Shown here in pieces: positions 36,488 to 44,049 of a stretch of 64,000 nt of DNA. Source of the DNA: Halobacteriales archaeon QS_4_69_225 (lineage in GTDB: Archaea; Halobacteriota; Halobacteria; Halobacteriales; Haloarculaceae); NCBI GenBank assembly GCA_003020965.1, contig PXRL01000006.1, positions 1 through 64,000 of the forward strand. The letters run 5' to 3'. The notes under the pieces were generated by a model. It was not told where the DNA came from, did no database searches, and saw nothing but the letters and a program-made list of their open reading frames with translations. A program made the position numbers and the translations under genes. The number at the start of each line of letters is the position of its first letter. The stretch's first letter is position 1.

Positions 36488-36594
36488 GAAAGGGCGAGGC
36501 GCTCTCGACGACCCCCGACGACGCAAGCACTGCAGGGCGCAACGCGCCCGAAGCGCGCAGCGAGTCGCGGGAGTCGAAAGCGCCGAGGGCTTTC
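36488..36594. repeat. 107-bp inverted-repeat element with internal hairpin
   Basis: Left arm GAAAGGGCGAGGCGCTCTCG (start 36488) and right arm 36573-36594 pair imperfectly over 22 bp (about 17 matches), closing a stem around an inner GGGCG-CAACG-CGCCC hairpin. It lies in the 314-bp gap between divergent genes (36371-36684) that has no coding potential. Either a structured RNA or a small mobile repeat is possible. Confidence 0.5.
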
Positions 36595-36684
36595 TCCCGC
36601 TCCCCGTTCTCTCGGTCTCTTATCTGGGCACTACCCGGGACGGACACGGCACACTAAAGCGGCGTCTCCCCGTACAATCCGGCG

Positions 36685-37164
36685 ATGGTCTCCGACGCGC
36701 AGGTCGCAACCGTCGTGCTGGTGGCCGTGGCCGCCAGCTTTCCTTGCTTTCTGTACGGCGCCTGGATCATGATCGACGCCGAGCGGGTGACCTGGAGCGT
36801 CCTCACCTACCACCTGCGGTTCATCGTCACCGGGCTGGTGCTGACCACCGTGCCGCTGTTGACGTGGATGCTGCCGCGGCTCGTCGACCAGCTCGGCGGC
36901 TTCGCCGCCGTCCACGCCTTCTTCGGCCTGCAGGCGTACGCCTTCCTCGGGTTCGGCTTCACCGGTATCGTCCGCATCTTCCGGGCGAAGTACGAACACG
37001 ACCTCTACAGCGAGTACGACGAGGAGGTGCTGCTGGAGGAGATCGGCGGCGACGACATGCGGTTCTGGCGCCGCCGGCTCCGCGTCGGCGTCTTCGGCTA
37101 CGTCGGCTGCTGGACGATCGCCTTTCTCACCGGTGCGACCCGGTACATCCTGCGGTACCTCTGA
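36685..37164 (+). CDS. uncharacterised membrane protein near bc operon
   Basis: A 159-aa protein with about four membrane spans (residues about 5-28, 40-62, 72-95 and 135-155) and a cytoplasmic acidic loop (EYDEEVLLEEIGGDDM). No family recognised. The position opposite the bc cluster and the histidine-containing membrane segments might suggest a respiratory role, but this is inference. Confidence 0.6.
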   Translation: MVSDAQVATVVLVAVAASFPCFLYGAWIMIDAERVTWSVLTYHLRFIVTGLVLTTVPLLTWMLPRLVDQLGGFAAVHAFFGLQAYAFLGFGFTGIVRIFRAKYEHDLYSEYDEEVLLEEIGGDDMRFWRRRLRVGVFGYVGCWTIAFLTGATRYILRYL

Positions 37165-37219
37165 CCCGTCGAGCGACCCGGTCGACGGCGGTATCCGTCC
37201 GGACGCCGAACGGCCGTCC

Positions 37220-37402
37220 ATGTCGCTGCACCCGCTCCGTTCGGCCGCGTATCTCGCCGGCGCCTGTGCCGGCGGCCTCGCCACGGCGGCGGTCGTCGCC
37301 GTCCGCGAACGGAAGCCTCGCGCGGCAGTCCGCCGGTCGGTCGCGGCCCTCGCCGCCGGCGCCGTCGCCGTGACACTCGAGGAACTGACGCCCGATAGGT
37401 GA
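37220..37402 (+). CDS. small membrane protein
   Basis: A 60-aa protein with one or two hydrophobic helices (AYLAGACAGGLATAAVVAV and AALAAGAVAVTL). It is alanine-rich, as haloarchaeal membrane proteins often are. No domain known. The start is ATG 37220, 55 bp after the preceding gene. Confidence 0.45.
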   Translation: MSLHPLRSAAYLAGACAGGLATAAVVAVRERKPRAAVRRSVAALAAGAVAVTLEELTPDR

Positions 37403-37457
37403 CCGACGCCGGCGCCTGCGACGAGCGGTTGAAGCCGTTCGGGCCGCAGACAGCGAT

Positions 37458-37931
37458 ATGGTCGGCACGCGCGAGCGGGCGGTCCGGTCGGCAATCGCGG
37501 CACTCGTCCTGCCGCACGAACCCACCCACGCCCTGCTCTCGCGGCTGTTCCGACTCGAGACGGAGGTGACCCTGCTTCCGTCGTGGGACGGCGACCCGGC
37601 GCCGCTGGCCAAGGTGAACGCGACGCTCGACGCCGACACCCCGACGCCGGTCATCCGGGCCGTCGCCGTGGCCCCGCTGCCGCTGGCGCTGGCGGCGGCG
37701 TGGGCCGTCGGCGCCGTCCTCCCGCCGGGGTCGCCGCTCGTCGTTCCGGTTCTGCTGGCGCTGTCGTTCTGGGGGTCGCTCTCCAGCGGCGACCTTGCCA
37801 TCGCCGCCCGCTCGCGGTTCGCCCGCCGGCAGGGGGAGTTCCTCGCGCCGCGGTCGCCGACCGTCGACGCCGTCGCGCTGTCGCTGACGCCGCTGACCGT
37901 CGTCGCCGTCGGAACGTCATTATTCCGGTGA
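37458..37931 (+). CDS. membrane protein with HExxH-like motif
   Basis: A 157-aa protein with two to three hydrophobic segments (about 73-95, 95-112, 140-155). Near residue 20 it has HEPTHALLSRLF, which matches the HExxH zinc-metallopeptidase pattern. Such a motif within a helix of a membrane protein occurs in site-2 protease-like and DUF3267-like proteins, but a second metal ligand is not obvious. Whether it is an enzyme is unknown. Confidence 0.55.
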   Translation: MVGTRERAVRSAIAALVLPHEPTHALLSRLFRLETEVTLLPSWDGDPAPLAKVNATLDADTPTPVIRAVAVAPLPLALAAAWAVGAVLPPGSPLVVPVLLALSFWGSLSSGDLAIAARSRFARRQGEFLAPRSPTVDAVALSLTPLTVVAVGTSLFR

Positions 37932-37941
37932 CGATCGACGG

Positions 37942-38625
37942 TCACCACTCGCTGCCGTCCGCCAGGTCGACGTCGCCGTCCAGCTTCGACGACGGACAGA
38001 CGTCCTCCAGCGTACAGTCCCCGCAGTCGGGGTTCCGGGCCGTACACGTCGCCCGGCCGTGGCTGATGAACAGGTGGGTCAGCTCCTTCCAGTCCTCGCG
38101 GGGAACGAGCTCCATCAGCTCCGGCTCGATGTTCTCCGGCCGTTCGGCGTCGGTCAGCCCGAGCCGGCGGGAGATGCGCCGGACGTGCGTGTCGACGACG
38201 ACCCCCTCGACGACCTCGTGGCCGTGCTGGAGCACGACGTTTGCGGTCTTGCGGCCGACGCCCGCCAGGTCCGTCAGTTCGGACATCGTGTCCGGCACCG
38301 CGCCGTCGTGCTCCTCGAGGATGTCCTCGCAGGCCGACCGGATGTAGCTCGCCTTGTTGTTGTAGTAGGTGATGGAGTCGATGTCGCCGGCCAGCTCCTC
38401 CTGGCCGGCGGCGGCGTACGCCTCGGCGCCGTCGTACGTCTCGAAGAGGTCGGCCGTCACGGAGTTGACCCGCTCGTCGGTGCACTGCGCCGACAGCACG
38501 ACGGCGACGAGTAGCTCCAGCCGCGAGTCGAAGTGCAGCGAAATCTCCGGGTCGGGGTACGTCTCGTAGAGTCGGTCCAGCACCTCGGCGGCCTGTGTCT
38601 CGCGGGAGTCCAGCGCCGTTCCCAT
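37942..38625 (-). CDS. nth: endonuclease III (base-excision glycosylase)
   Basis: Removes oxidised pyrimidines and cuts at abasic sites (227 aa). The helix-hairpin-helix carries the catalytic Lys in LAGVGRKTANVVL, the Asp in VVDTHVRRIS, and the [4Fe-4S] ligands in CTARNPDCGDCTLEDVC (spacing 6-2-5). ATG 38625 was chosen because the frame continues upstream into egsA-related sequence only by chance. The gene lies 44 bases downstream of egsA on the same strand. Confidence 0.95.
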   Translation of the reverse strand: MGTALDSRETQAAEVLDRLYETYPDPEISLHFDSRLELLVAVVLSAQCTDERVNSVTADLFETYDGAEAYAAAGQEELAGDIDSITYYNNKASYIRSACEDILEEHDGAVPDTMSELTDLAGVGRKTANVVLQHGHEVVEGVVVDTHVRRISRRLGLTDAERPENIEPELMELVPREDWKELTHLFISHGRATCTARNPDCGDCTLEDVCPSSKLDGDVDLADGSEW

Positions 38626-38669
38626 GCAGGCGGAGAGGGCGGCCGCCCTCTTCGACCTGACGGAGCGCG

Positions 38670-39597
38670 TCACTCGAGAACGCCGGTGACGGTCGCCGCC
38701 TCGACGGCCGCCGACTCGTCGATGCCGTCGCCGAGGATGGTGTAGCGGTCCCGGATCTCGTGGGCGGAGGTCATCGCCGCGACGAACCGCTCGCCGTCGA
38801 CCCCGAGTTCGGCGGCGGTCGTCGGGGCGCCGATGTCGGCCAGCGCGTCCCGGATGCGCCGCCAGTCGCCGCTCTCGCCGGTGTGGAGGTACTCGGTGAC
38901 GACGGCGGCGACGCCGACCTGGTGGCCGTGCAGCGCCTCCCCGGGTGCGACCCGGTCCAGCTGGTGGGAGATGAGATGTTCGGCGCCGGAGGCCGGCCGC
39001 GAGGAGCCGGCGATCGACATCGCCACGCCGGAGGAGACCAGCGCCTTCGCGACCACCCAGGCGGACTCCTCGAGGCTCTCCTTGATGGCGTCGGCGCGGT
39101 CGACCAGCAGCTCGGCGGTCATCTGCGACAGCGCGCCGGCGTACTCGCTGTACCGGACGTTCTTCAGCCGGTGGGCCAGCTGCCAGTCCTTGACGGCGGT
39201 GTAGTTGGAGACGATGTCGGCACAGCCGGCTGGCGGCGGTCGGCACGGAGACGAAGCCGCAGTCGCGCTCGTCGGCGGCCATCTTCGCGATGTCGATCGG
39301 CTTGCCGCCGCCGAGCCCGATGAGGAAGCCGGCGTCGACCGACGCGGCCGTCTCCAGCACCTCCTCGACGGCGCCGAACGTCGCCGTCTCGACGGTGACG
39401 ACCGCGGGGTCGGCGCCCGCCGCCTCGAAGGCCGCCACCAGCCGATCGCCGGCCAGCTCTCGCGGCGTCGGGCTGGTGACGATGAGCGGCCGCCCATCGA
39501 GATACAGCTCGTCGACGGCCTCGACGGTCCGGTCGAGGACGCCGTGCCCCAGCACGACGCTCCGGGGCAGGCGGATCCACTTCGACTTCCCGAACAT
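38670..39597 (-). pseudogene. egsA: sn-glycerol-1-phosphate dehydrogenase with out-of-frame deletion
   Basis: Enzyme that makes the archaeal lipid backbone glycerol-1-phosphate. The 5' part reads [19 protein letters not shown] ... [14 protein letters not shown] ... FVSVPTAAS. The 3' part, in another frame, resumes at [15 protein letters not shown] and continues through [22 protein letters not shown] and TILGDGI. About 40 residues between VPTAAS and GCADIV are absent, at roughly 39225-39236, and the 928-nt length is not a multiple of three. Since this enzyme is normally essential, an assembly loss of about 125 nt is plausible; a real mutation would need another copy. It precedes nth. Confidence 0.88.
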
Positions 39598-39619
39598 AGC
39601 TGCTCTGTGCGAGGGGACG

Positions 39620-39627
39620 ACTAAACG
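39620..39627 (-). promoter_or_regulatory. egsA TATA-like box
   Basis: On the minus strand CGTTTAGT, 23-30 bases upstream of ATG 39597. Confidence 0.4.
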
Positions 39628-39659
39628 TTTGGCCTACGGCGGCGTATTTACCTACGCGA

Positions 39660-39960
39660 GAGCCGGCCGGTCGACCGGCGTCGGGCGGGACCTCGAACGG
39701 GGCCGACCGCTCGCGCGGCGAGGCCGACCGATCGAAGGGAGCGAGGCCTCGGTCGAGCCGAGCGGTGAGACCCGCGAGACAGCGAGCGTCTCGATGCGAA
39801 CGGAAAGCGGGAGGTCGATCGAAGCGAGACCTCCGAGGACGAGCGGCGTCCTCCTGAGCCTGCGAAGGAGGGCTCGTGGAGCTATGCTCCACGGCGTCCT
39901 CGTGAGTGAAGCGAGCGAGGGCTCGGCAGAGCGAAGCACCGCCGAATATGGTACTCCATC
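39660..39960. repeat. long chain of hairpins upstream of the Lrp gene
   Basis: No gene lies between egsA (39597) and the Lrp gene (40025). Successive perfect arms occur: CGAGAC/GTCTCG near 39775-39793, GAGGTC (39811-39816)/GACCTC (39828-39833), GAGGACG (39835-39841)/CGTCCTC (39847-39853), GTGGAGC (39876-39882)/GCTCCAC (39886-39892), and others. Loops and spacers contain GAAGCGAG and GAGCGAAGC words. The arrangement looks like serial copies of short stem-loops rather than chance. Confidence 0.65.
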
Positions 39961-39979
39961 CTCACGAAAGGCTATCGGT

Positions 39980-40007
39980 CGGTCCGACAGAACGTTCTTA
40001 CTGACCG
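39980..40007. promoter_or_regulatory. 28-bp operator overlapping the Lrp gene promoter
   Basis: Symmetry is CGGTC-N4-AGAAC|GTTCT-N4-GACCG, with arms perfectly matched about a centre between 39993 and 39994. The TATA-like TTCTTACT (39995-40002) lies inside it, 23-30 bases before the ATG at 40025. The Lrp-type protein encoded downstream is the likely binder, giving autoregulation. Confidence 0.55.
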
Positions 40008-40024
40008 TGCACGATGTGGGGGGT

Positions 40025-40516
40025 ATGGAAACCGTCGATCTCGACCACGTCGATCGCTGCATCCTCTACTCGCTTCAGGAAAACGCGAGGCGGACGTCCG
40101 CGAACACCATCGCCGAACGGCTCGACGTGTCGGCACGGACGGTGCGGAACCGGATCGACGAACTCGAAGACTCCGGCGTCATCGGTGGGTATCACCCGGA
40201 CGTGAACTACGAAGTCGCCGGATATCAGTTACATACGATGGTGTTCTGTACGGCTCCGATCGAAGGGCGAGAGCGGATCGCAAAACGGGCCACGGACGTC
40301 CCGGGCGTCATCAACGTGAAGGAGATCATGACCGGCGACCAGAACCTGCTGGTGGAAGCCGTGGGGACCGACGGAGACGACCTCAGTCGCATCACGAGTG
40401 ATCTCAACGATCTCGGGCTGCGCATCAACGACGAGGACATCATCCGCAACGACCACGACAGCCAGTTTCACGGGTTCGATCGCTACGACAACTCCCCACG
40501 GTCGACGTCGGAGTAG
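40025..40516 (+). CDS. Lrp/AsnC-family transcription regulator
   Basis: A 163-aa regulator. The N-terminal HTH is METVDLDHVDRCILYSLQENAR followed by TIAERLDVSARTVRNRI. A C-terminal ligand-binding RAM-like domain spans about residues 65-160. It sits 642 bp upstream of an amino-acid transporter gene on the same strand, a usual pairing, and may sense an amino acid to control it. ATG 40025 fits the TATA spacing and HTH start. The in-frame extension upstream comes from the hairpin region and is not protein-like. Confidence 0.9.
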   Translation: METVDLDHVDRCILYSLQENARRTSANTIAERLDVSARTVRNRIDELEDSGVIGGYHPDVNYEVAGYQLHTMVFCTAPIEGRERIAKRATDVPGVINVKEIMTGDQNLLVEAVGTDGDDLSRITSDLNDLGLRINDEDIIRNDHDSQFHGFDRYDNSPRSTSE

Positions 40517-40545
40517 GTTCCGGGGGCGCCTCGCCACAAGGGGCC

Positions 40546-40579
40546 GAATTCGGGGCCCTCCACATGACCCCCCGAATTC
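40546..40579. promoter_or_regulatory. GAATTCGGGG dyad in the Lrp-transporter gap
   Basis: GAATTCGGGG (40546-40555) and CCCCGAATTC (40570-40579) form a perfect 10-bp inverted repeat with a 14-base loop, 30 bases after the Lrp stop. It could be the Lrp terminator or an operator. It lies 21 bases before the T-rich element at 40601. Confidence 0.45.
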
Positions 40580-40600
40580 AAAATCAGAAATATACCGGTC

Positions 40601-40607
40601 GTTTTAT
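40601..40607 (+). promoter_or_regulatory. TATA-like box for the transporter transcript
   Basis: GTTTTAT is AT-rich and lies 552 bases before the transporter ATG (41159). A tiny ORF (ATG 40640) and the doubtful ORF at 40658 would follow its transcript start, so a long leader is possible. Confidence 0.35.
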
Positions 40608-40657
40608 TCTTCTTCAGAATTTATCCGTCTCTGTACTCCGATGTCAGAACTGAACTT

Positions 40658-41146
40658 ATGAGCGCGATTCGACAGAGCCCACGCGGCGGTCCCGACGGAG
40701 CGACACGGAATGTCCCCGCGATCGGCGAGGACCGCTTCGGGCTCGCCGTTGCGGAGTACCTCAGCGAGGATGCTCGACCGATGACGCTCGGTTCCGAATC
40801 CGAGTCGGTTGACCTTATGGACGAAGCGAGGCTGATTTGGAAACGAGCGTCACCGGATGCGAGCGACGTTCGAACCCTCGCGTCGGCGGTCACCGGCATG
40901 GACCTCGTCGGGTGCGATTCGGAGGCGTCATCGCTGGAGCGCGTGGCCCGACGCGAGTTCGACCCGCGTAACGTCGTCGGGGGCATCTCGGATCCGGCAA
41001 CGGGGCGAGGTCCGAAGGGGCCGGCGCGGATCTCGTCAACGTGCCGCGGCTCCTGGTCGGGCAGGTACGTGACCGATGCGAATGACCCGATCGCTCGGCG
41101 GCGAACACGTTCCCGGGCGCGTCGATCGCGAGTCGGTGGGCGGTAA
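40658..41146 (+). CDS. doubtful ORF or gene remnant between regulator and transporter
   Basis: A 162-aa frame whose first ~110 residues are acidic-leaning but the last ~45 are Arg/Ser-rich and unlike other genes here. No family recognised. Nothing else in this 642-bp gap looks coding. It could be a decayed gene or a leader region with no protein. Low confidence. Confidence 0.2.
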   Translation: MSAIRQSPRGGPDGATRNVPAIGEDRFGLAVAEYLSEDARPMTLGSESESVDLMDEARLIWKRASPDASDVRTLASAVTGMDLVGCDSEASSLERVARREFDPRNVVGGISDPATGRGPKGPARISSTCRGSWSGRYVTDANDPIARRRTRSRARRSRVGGR

Positions 41147-41158
41147 CTGGAAGCAAAC

Positions 41159-43357
41159 ATGACGAAAGAACTCGAACGCGACCTCGGACTACCGGCCGTC
41201 ATGGCCATCAGCATCGGCGCGATGGTCGGTAGCGGTATCTTCATCCTCCCGGGACTGGCGATGAAGATGGCCGGCCCGGCCGTCGTGTTCGCGTACTTCC
41301 TCGCCGGCGTGCTGGTACTGCCCGCGGCGCTGAGCAAGTCGGAGATGGCGACGGCCATGCCCGAGGCCGGCGGGACGTATCTGTACATCGAGCGGGCGAT
41401 GGGACCGCTGTTCGGGACGATCGCCGGCGTCGGGACGTGGTTCTCGCTGACGTTCAAGGGAGCGTTGGCGCTCGTCGGCGGCGCGCCGTATCTGGTGCTG
41501 TTGTTGGACCTGCCCGTGACCCCCGTCGCGCTGACGGTCGCGGTCCTGCTGATCGTCCTGAACGTCGCCGGCGCGAAACAGACCGGCCGGATGCAGGTCG
41601 CTATCGTCGCCGTCATGCTGGCCGCGATGATCTGGTTCATCGTGGCCGGGGCGCCGAGCACCGAAAGCGCCCGCTACGAGGGCTTTTTCGACGGCGGAAT
41701 CGGAGGGGTTCTCGGCGCGACCGGATTCGTCTTCGTCTCCTACGCCGGCGTCACGAAGGTCGCAAGCGTCGCCGAGGAGGTCGAAAACCCAGACCGGAAC
41801 CTCCCGCTCGGCATCCTCGGCTCGCTCGTCGTCACCGCCGGCATCTACGTCGCCATCGTGACGGTGATGGTCGGCGTCGCCGACCGGGCCGCACTCACCG
41901 ACACGGAAACGCCGATGCAGATCGCAGCCGGGAACGCACTTCCCGCACTCGGCGTCGGGGCCGTCATCGTCGCGGCGCTGCTCGCGCTGATCAGCACCGC
42001 CAACGCGGGGATCCTCTCCTCCTCGCGGTACCCCTTCGCGATGAGCCGCGACGGTCTCGCTCCCGACCTCTTCGAGGACGTCAGCGACCGGTTCGACACC
42101 CCGGTCAACGCGATCACCGTCACCGGCGGGGTGCTGCTCGTCCTCATCGCGTTCGTTCCCATCGACGACATCGCCAAGCTCGCCAGTGCGTTCAAGATCC
42201 TGGTGTTCATCCTCATCAACGTCGCCCTCATCGCCTTTCGCCAGGGGTCGGTCGAGGCGTACGAGCCCAGCTTCGAGTCACCGCTGTATCCGCTCCCGCA
42301 GCTGGTCGGCATCGTCGGGGGCGTGGTTCTGCTGCGCTACATCGGCTTCGTCCCCCTGGTCGGGGCCGTGGTCATCACGCTCGGCTCGATGGCGTGGTAC
42401 TACCTCTTCGTGTACCGGCAGGGCGGCGTCGGCCGGGAGGGTGCGATGACCGACGCCTTCCGGCGGAGTCTCGGCCGGGACGTGGTCGAACAGACCGAAT
42501 CCGAGGTCGACACCGACGGCGACGAGGTGCTGGTCGCGGTCACCGAGGGGACGTCACTCGCCGCCGAGCGGTCGCTGATCGACCTCGCCGTGGACGTGGC
42601 CCGCACCCGCGAGGGCGGCGTTCGGGTCGTCCGGTTCGACGAGGTCCCCGACCAGACGCCGCTGCCCCAGCCGGCCGGGCGACTCACCGAGGGAGACCGG
42701 GCCTTCGAGGACCGGCTGGCCGACCGAGCGGCGGAGTCGGCGATTCCGATCCGTTACGGCGAGATTGTCAGCCACGACGGGCGACACGCGATCGTCAACT
42801 ACGCGGCCGACGTCGGGGCGGACACCCTGCTCATCGAGCGTTCGGCCGGGTCGAAGCACCTGCTCGGCAGCGACGCCGGCTGGATCGAGGACCACGCTCC
42901 CTGCGACGTCGTCGAGGTCTCGGACGTCGACCACGGTGCCGCCGAGCACGTCGGCGTCGTCACCGACGAAGGGCCGTTCGATCCGACGAAGGTCGGACTG
43001 GCGGACGCGCTCGCCACGGCGGTCGACGGGACGCTCGCGTTTTACTTCTCGGTGGCGGCGGGCGCCCCGGAGAGCCGTCGGAACACCATCGAGGACTACT
43101 TCTCCGAGCTGGAGGACCTGTGCGAGGCCCCGGTCGAGACCCGGATCGTCGAGTCGGGACCCGGCGACGCCGTCGAACTCGCGGCCCGCGGGTCCGACGT
43201 TCTCGTCGTGAGCGGAATCCAGCGCGGTCTCACGGACCGGCTGTTCGGTCGCAGGACCCCGGCAACGGGAGTCGAGAGCGGACACGGGACGCTGGTCGTC
43301 TACGGCGAGAGCCGACCGGGGAGAATCCGGAAGGCAGCCGAACGGCACCTGTTCTGA
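41159..43357 (+). CDS. APC-family amino-acid transporter with C-terminal UspA-like domain
   Basis: A 732-aa membrane transporter. Residues 1-430 contain about twelve helices beginning SIGAMVGSGIFILPGLAMK (the conserved APC opening). The C-terminal ~280 residues form two universal-stress-protein-like domains (VLVAVTEGTSLAAERSLIDL and AEHVGVVTDEG). This layout (APC plus UspA) is frequent in haloarchaea and the tail may sense nucleotides. The Lrp gene upstream suggests amino-acid-responsive control. Cationic amino acids are the usual guess for this clade. Confidence 0.88.
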   Translation: MTKELERDLGLPAVMAISIGAMVGSGIFILPGLAMKMAGPAVVFAYFLAGVLVLPAALSKSEMATAMPEAGGTYLYIERAMGPLFGTIAGVGTWFSLTFKGALALVGGAPYLVLLLDLPVTPVALTVAVLLIVLNVAGAKQTGRMQVAIVAVMLAAMIWFIVAGAPSTESARYEGFFDGGIGGVLGATGFVFVSYAGVTKVASVAEEVENPDRNLPLGILGSLVVTAGIYVAIVTVMVGVADRAALTDTETPMQIAAGNALPALGVGAVIVAALLALISTANAGILSSSRYPFAMSRDGLAPDLFEDVSDRFDTPVNAITVTGGVLLVLIAFVPIDDIAKLASAFKILVFILINVALIAFRQGSVEAYEPSFESPLYPLPQLVGIVGGVVLLRYIGFVPLVGAVVITLGSMAWYYLFVYRQGGVGREGAMTDAFRRSLGRDVVEQTESEVDTDGDEVLVAVTEGTSLAAERSLIDLAVDVARTREGGVRVVRFDEVPDQTPLPQPAGRLTEGDRAFEDRLADRAAESAIPIRYGEIVSHDGRHAIVNYAADVGADTLLIERSAGSKHLLGSDAGWIEDHAPCDVVEVSDVDHGAAEHVGVVTDEGPFDPTKVGLADALATAVDGTLAFYFSVAAGAPESRRNTIEDYFSELEDLCEAPVETRIVESGPGDAVELAARGSDVLVVSGIQRGLTDRLFGRRTPATGVESGHGTLVVYGESRPGRIRKAAERHLF

Positions 43358-43528
43358 GTCGCGGTTGAACCGCCCCGCCCCCGGCGCGGCACTCGACAGG
43401 CCCCCGGCCGGCCGGTACGCGCCGACGCATCGGGTCGGGTCCGCCATCGTGCCGGCGAAACGCTACCGACGACCGCGGGCGGGCAGACCGTCGGGCGCCG
43501 CGTCGTGGCGGTCGCGACGGCCGACGGG

Positions 43529-44026
43529 CTACCCCCAGGTCCACCGCGCGTCCAGGATGTACCGGTACAGCCCCGAGATGGGGATGGCGAAGAGGTTCGC
43601 CAGCAGCACGATCTGGTCGGCGACGGGGACCCCGGACAGCGACGTCACGAATGCGTACTGGTCCATCAGCGCCGCGCGGGCGGCCTCCAGCTCCAGGAGT
43701 TGGCGGAAGCCGTACAGCAGCCCGAGCTGTAACGGGATGGCCGATCCGCGGACGAGGCTGGTCTTCAGCAGCCCGTAGGCGTACGCCCGGCGGTCGGTCT
43801 TCCGGTCGGCGCTGAACGTCCAGGCGTTGTTCAGGATGTACTGGAAGACGATGGTGATCGCGATGGAGATCGCGGCGGCGACGAGGTAGTTGAACTGGAC
43901 GAGCCGGAGGAACGCGAACAGCAGCCCCTGCTGGACGACGGCCGCGGTGACGCCGACGATCGCAAAACGTCGCAGCCGGACGGCGAGCGGTCCTCGGGGC
44001 GCCATCCCCAGTAGTCGTCGCAACAT
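43529..44026 (-). CDS. GtrA-family membrane protein
   Basis: A 165-aa protein with four membrane spans and the GtrA features RFAIVGVTAAVVQQGLLF and ISIAITIVFQYILNNAWTF. The family is thought to flip prenyl-linked sugars or related polysaccharide intermediates. It starts 23 bases after the sulfatase-fold gene on the same strand, so the two are probably co-transcribed and may act on cell-surface polymers. Confidence 0.85.
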   Translation of the reverse strand: MLRRLLGMAPRGPLAVRLRRFAIVGVTAAVVQQGLLFAFLRLVQFNYLVAAAISIAITIVFQYILNNAWTFSADRKTDRRAYAYGLLKTSLVRGSAIPLQLGLLYGFRQLLELEAARAALMDQYAFVTSLSGVPVADQIVLLANLFAIPISGLYRYILDARWTWG

Positions 44027-44049
44027 TGGTCCGTCCTATCTGGCCTCCG

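Noticed and set aside
43358-43528. possible small gene between the transporter and gtrA
   Set aside because: No frame with coding-like composition.
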